Source: Pyronema omphalodes (taxonomy: Eukaryota > Ascomycota > Pezizomycetes > Pezizales > Pyronemataceae). From it: a stretch of 64,000 nt of DNA. The stretch is from contig JAJJXM010000100.1 of assembly GCA_024516155.1 (NCBI GenBank), positions 1 through 64,000 on the forward strand. Reading direction: 5' to 3'. Position numbers and translations under genes: made by a program. Positions 59,939 to 64,000 of this stretch are shown here, in pieces; the stretch's first letter is position 1; each line of letters opens with the position of its first letter. The notes beneath the pieces are model-generated. The model was not told where the DNA came from. It did no database searches and saw only the letters and a list, made by a program, of their open reading frames with translations.

Positions 59939-61284
59939 ACGGTGACAGGATTGTTTTTTCGGTTGTCCGGTTGTTTTCGTCATGGTGTTTCGGAGTGGAT
60001 GGTTTGGAATTTTTTGTTGTTTGTATCTGGGTTTAGGTTGGGATTTGTTTTCGTTTTCTGGGTCCTTGGGTAAGTCCTTCATGCGTAAATCACTCGCTCT
60101 GAATGTTGCTAACTAGTCTTGGTGGTTTAGGTTTCCGATTTTCCGTTCCCGATTGATATTTTCCTGAGCACCGATGTCTTTCTCGCGGTTCCTTGGTTTT
60201 CGGTCATCGATTTGGCCCTCGGTCTACTTTTTTTGTCTTTTTGCTGTTTCTGCGCCTTGTTTCTTGGGGTGTTTCTTTGGCGCTCCGGTTTCGGTTTATG
60301 TGGCGCATATCCTTTTTGTTTGGCGATGTTCTTTGTTTTCATCATAGGTTAGGTGTTCTTGACCTGAAGGTACGTTGTTCCTTGATAATGTGATGTTCGG
60401 CCATTTCTAATGATAAATAGGTGTCTCGGTTTGCGAAGTACTGCAGTTGCCCGATATGCCAGGGAAGATCTTTTCTTTGGTATAACTGCCAATTGTGTTA
60501 GCACTGTAGTATTCTAAGAAAACCGGATTTCTCGCCGTGTATCCCTCTTTGTTGTCGTTTTCTGTTTTGTTACAGCCAACTCTCCTGGTTGTTCCTATGG
60601 TCTTTTTCAGTTGGTGGCTTGTCTATGCACTGTTCACGCATGTAGGTTTTCCTCAATAACTTTCTCTTTCAGGCCACGGCTAATCATTCACAGACTTTCG
60701 AGTTCTGGCCTTTCACTGCGGGCTGCTTCGGTGGCCCTGTTCGGAAGAGACAAGTTGTTAGGATTCGATCTTCGAAATCCTATGTGGAGGAGATCTGGGG
60801 TTAAAGATGGTTGGGTAAGTTCTTTCTGGTTGTTCCACTGACCTGTGATCTCGCTAATCGATCATCAGCGTTATATGTTTCGTCCTAAATCGTCTCTGTG
60901 ATTTCTTGCGGAGTTAATTGCGCAGCGTTCTGTGTATTCAGAAAGAGGTGTCGTGGGAGTACCGCGTCTGTGTTGAGTAACGAGGAAAGGTTGATTCTGC
61001 AGCAAAGCCTTCAATGCCATCTATCAGCAGATCCTCGTCAGCGGTCTTATACCCCGTCTTCAGCGGCATCAACAACAACCAACCGCTCACATTGTTTCCC
61101 AAGTGGTTGGTATCAAGACCCCCAAACAGAGAGCAGAAACATTACACAGGACCCTCACCGTTCTTCTTTCTCTTTCCTCGTCAGCTCACTCCGTCATCAC
61201 CACTTTGAAGGAGCCCGCTTTAAAATCTCGGCAACCATCATTTACACTCATCATCATCACCGTCCTCCACTTTACTCCACCATC
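59939..61284 (+). other. GT-rich interval with intron-like segments
   Basis: The plus strand from about 59940 to 60400 is strikingly A-poor and G/T-rich. At least three segments look like introns: 60070-60130 (GTAAGT, GCTAAC branch, TTTAG), 60370-60420 (GTACGT to ATAG) and 60815-60868 (GTAAGT, GCTAAT branch, ATCAG). No continuous protein of note results from joining them. It may be a spliced 3' untranslated region of the 59.1-kb gene, a spliced leader of the 61.3-kb gene, or a non-coding RNA. Confidence 0.45.
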
Positions 61285-61944
61285 ATGGCCTACTTTCTAC
61301 CCATCATCATTGCCGCGCTGATTGTCAGCGTCACCGTTATTGGGCTACTCTATCTCCACGTCTTCCTCAGAGAGTTCCCATTTCTCTACACCTGGATTCC
61401 CTTCTTCAAGCCTAACGAGGCCGCGGGAATCGACGATTTCAACTCGGCCAACAACCTCTTCCCCCACGACCGAGGAACTCAGCGAGGCCAGGAACAAGAA
61501 GCCACCGCGGCTCGGATTTCCTGCGGCGTCCGCACACCTGCTGAGATCAGCCAGGTCCCCCAAGGAGAAATCGGAGTCAAGAACAACGACCCCGAATCCA
61601 TTGCCCTCGACAAGGAGAATATCGAGAAACTCCAAAAGCCGGCCGAAAACAACGCCCACTTTGATCGAGTCATTGGCTTGGGCCTTGAGGGTGCCGCAAG
61701 AATTCACCGCGGTCAGAAGGTCAGCGGTATTGGGTCTGTTGAGTACGACTTGTGGGTCGAGCAACAGCAGAAGAAGGCTACTGAGGGAGCTGCCGGATTG
61801 GCTGATCCCTCTTCTTCTGGATCCGCCGCTAATTCTAACAGCGAGGCTGTTGAGTTGGTGGATATTTACCGTGTCGAGTTCTCCAAGAATGATGCTGGGG
61901 AAATTATCAAGAAGGAGACCTACAAGAAGGAAGGTGAAATGTAA
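61285..61944 (+). CDS. Small single-pass membrane protein, 219 aa, unknown function
   Basis: One exon from the first ATG after a long open leader. Residues 4-27 are a hydrophobic helix (FLPIIIAALIVSVTVIGLL). LREFPFLYTWIPFF follows, then a polar, likely cytoplasmic region of about 175 residues with an acidic, Asn-rich middle and a Lys-rich end (IIKKETYKKEGEM). A central block (NAHFDRVIGLGLEGAARIHR) is the most structured-looking part. The N-terminal helix resembles that of the 59.1-kb gene (FLPVI, then R-x-x-P and an aromatic FF). The family is not recognised. It is convergent with the aquaporin gene. Confidence 0.75.
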   Translation: MAYFLPIIIAALIVSVTVIGLLYLHVFLREFPFLYTWIPFFKPNEAAGIDDFNSANNLFPHDRGTQRGQEQEATAARISCGVRTPAEISQVPQGEIGVKNNDPESIALDKENIEKLQKPAENNAHFDRVIGLGLEGAARIHRGQKVSGIGSVEYDLWVEQQQKKATEGAAGLADPSSSGSAANSNSEAVELVDIYRVEFSKNDAGEIIKKETYKKEGEM

Positions 61945-62490
61945 CAAGATTTGTAGTGAGTGATGAATGATGGATCATTGGCATGTTGTGGGAGAACTAG
62001 CCGTTGGGAATCCGGAGACATCATGTACGAAGCGAGAGATATCTAAGAGCCATTTAGGGGGAGGAATCAGTTTCATCTTAGGATATCATCTGTAATCGAA
62101 ATGTAACATTTCATTCTGCAAGCGCGTTTTAGTATTTAGTTTTCTTTCTTTTTTCTTTGTTTGTAAGGAATTCGAATGTGAACATGAAAGGAATGTTAAT
62201 CAATGAAATGTGGTTCAAGGATTATACGTTTTGGATGATCGCTAAACTGCGTGGACGCGAGGCGACGCGTTAAGGTTTCACCAAGTGGGGCCCACTACGT
62301 CATCGTGCATCACCATTGCGAACATAAAATAAAACAAAAAACTCCTATTTATTCTTTCATAATTCATGAATCGATACAATAATTAACACTGAACATTAAG
62401 CATTAACTCCCAGGGATGTAACCTCACAATTCCTCCTTTCCTCCATCTTCATTCTTCCACCCAGGATGCGTCTCCTCCTCCTCCACCATC
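61945..62490. other. Convergent intergenic region
   Basis: About 550 bp between the stop codons of the 61.3-kb gene and the aquaporin. It should hold both 3' untranslated regions. No gene or repeat seen. Confidence 0.5.
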
Positions 62491-63779
62491 TCAAGTTCGC
62501 CCCGCCGTCCTCATCTCACAAACACTATGACCCGGATTCTCATCACAAAACTTCTTCAACGCCTGATCCGAATCCTGTCCGGGATTAGCATTCTCATACT
62601 CCAACATCTTCATACACCTATAAAACCCGGCAGCAGCCGCCGCGCCAATCGCAGGACCCGCCCAATAAATCCACTGATCATTCTCGAACTTCCTCGCCGC
62701 AACCGCGGGTCCAAAGCTTCTAGTCGGATTTGCCGAACCCCCTGTGAACCGAACCGACACTAACTCGATGACGAAGAAAATTATTCCAATACCAATAGGT
62801 GCTAGGAAGGTTGCCCGGTGCTTTTCGGCAGCTAACATAAATACCGTGAATACTAGCTCGAAGGTTATGAAGGCTTCGATGAAGAGGCCTTGTGCTTTGT
62901 TGGTATCGGGGGATAGCGTCGTGCCTACGGATAAGGGAACCGGAAGTAGGGCGGAGACGATGGCGGAGGCGGTGATCCCGCCGAGCATTTGTGCGGTGAA
63001 GATGGTGAAGGCTTTGTAGAAGGAGAGGTTGCCGACTAGGTAGAAGGCGAAGGTTACCTGGGGCGGTCAGATAATGGGGCTATGATAGGAACGAAGGGGG
63101 TGTTACGGCGGGATTAAAGAGACCTCCGGAAACTCGGAAGAAGATCCAGATGTTTACTGCGAGAGAAAAACCAAAGGATAACTACACCCCATCCCCCATG
63201 TCGTCCGGATTTCATTAGCGATCTATTGATACTACGTGCAATCAGATGGGGGGCAGGGGGGGTAAGGAGCGTCAGTGAAAGAGACTACATACAGCGATAT
63301 AAAGAAACACAATAGGCGAGTGCTCCTCAATCGGATGACCGGGCGAATGTGCGACCATAGTACCGGCAAAGGCAAAGAATAGATACATAGTAGTACCGGT
63401 ATATTCTCCCAGCTAATCATGGATTCTCGTTAACAACCTCCTCCGTCTCTTCTAGCTTCGAGGAACATACCCATGCAACGAAATCTACCAGAAGGGATCG
63501 TCAGCAAAGTTGTTCAATAGTGAAGTAATCGTAACGTCGCCAATAGTTCCACTATACTACCATCACCGGGACTTTGACGAGCTACCACGCCCGGTATTAC
63601 AGAACACTACAAGGGAGGATAGGCTTACGATTCTTAGCATCAGGTCCCATATACTGCCTCAATGGTAATCCTCGGTTATTAAGCTTATTCGGTTTATGCC
63701 ACCAGGTTCCATCATGTGGTGAAACGCCACTCGGATGGTCATGTTGTGGTAGGATTGTGTCGGAGTCCGAATCGGCCAT
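62491..63779 (-). CDS. Aquaporin (MIP family channel)
   Basis: Five exons (63629-63779, 63471-63484, 63293-63412, 63107-63181, 62491-63057) encode 308 aa. MIP channels conduct water or small neutral solutes such as glycerol across membranes. A hydrophilic N-terminus of about 55 residues precedes LGEYTGTTMYLFFAFAG (helix 1), LSFGFSLAVNIWIFFRVSGG (helix 2), the first half-helix motif GGLFNPAVT, and later GGSANPTRSFGPAV. The second motif is NPT rather than the canonical NPA. The following Arg of the selectivity filter is kept. The exon 4 start was chosen after GTGTAG at 63182 because it restores LSFGFSLAV; the later AG would create a stop. Exon 2 is only 14 nt. Water versus glycerol selectivity cannot be decided. 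It is convergent with the 61.3-kb gene. Confidence 0.94.
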
Positions 63780-64000
63780 TATCGGTATCTGTAAGGATAT
63801 CTGTCGGGATAGCTGTCTGTATAGTTCAAATCGTAAGGATATCTGTCGGGGTGTCTGTAAAGATGGCAAGGAAAGATGAGATGATAGAGATTGACTTGGA
63901 TGTTAAATTTGAAATTCGAAAGGTTTGTGAATCTGAACTTGGTTACTGGAGGTTTATTGTGTTTTATTTGACATGATAGGGAAAAAAAATCACACACACA
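63780..64000. promoter_or_regulatory. Aquaporin upstream region with an 18-bp direct repeat
   Basis: Two identical copies of gtaaggatatctgtcggg lie at 63791-63808 and 63833-63850, within 72 bp upstream of the aquaporin ATG on its strand. They could be leader or regulator-binding sequence. The window ends at 64000 with a CA run. Confidence 0.4.

Noticed and set aside
1..64000. CRISPR arrays, telomeric repeats or rRNA genes
   Set aside because: None was seen. The repeats present are transposons, tandem duplications and low-complexity tracts.

Overview
The window reads as nuclear DNA of a filamentous ascomycete. Genes are split by 47-85 bp GT-AG introns, with a few longer ones. The recognisable genes are fungal: a complete THO2, an MFS sugar transporter, an aquaporin, LaeA-like methyltransferases and a NACHT-family relic. 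Gene density is low and the long intervals between genes carry decayed repeats and small inverted-repeat transposons. That would suit an early-diverging Pezizomycotina lineage such as a pezizalean fungus, but the placement is inference and no marker here proves it.

Layout. 0-0.9 kb: NACHT NTPase pseudogene cut by the window edge. 0.9-5.4 kb: gene-free, with decayed repeats and one hAT-type MITE. 5.4-7.2 kb: single-exon multi-pass membrane protein of unknown role. 7.2-14.1 kb: no gene seen. 14.1-15.8 kb: three-exon MFS sugar transporter. 15.8-23.8 kb: no gene seen. 23.8-45.1 kb: six LaeA-like SAM-dependent methyltransferase paralogues (here MT1 to MT6) in the order + + - - - +. Five are intact and MT3 is a pseudogene. 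The array is interrupted by a 1.1 kb hAT element with an exact 8-bp target duplication, a 271-bp pogo-like MITE and a 605-bp inverted-repeat element. 46.4-53.4 kb: THO2 (2279 aa). 54.3-55.5 kb: two small divergently transcribed genes. 56.6 kb: tRNA-Gln(CUG). 57.3-58.0 kb: a second copy of the hAT-type MITE, inserted into one copy of a tandem duplication whose other copy keeps the empty site. 59.2-61.9 kb: two small single-pass membrane proteins of similar design. 62.5-63.8 kb: aquaporin on the minus strand.

The strongest local system is the methyltransferase array. All six members share six intron positions with identical phases and exon lengths, so they arose by duplication of one seven-exon gene. 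MT4 has gained a further 73-bp intron. MT3 carries a stop codon, a net 22-bp deletion and a lost splice acceptor; the two point lesions are C-to-T or G-to-A type, as RIP would give. No polyketide, peptide or terpene synthase lies beside the array, so it does not look like a classical biosynthetic cluster and its substrates are unknown.

Gene models with introns were built by hand from splice consensus, frame and paralogue comparison. No database search was run.
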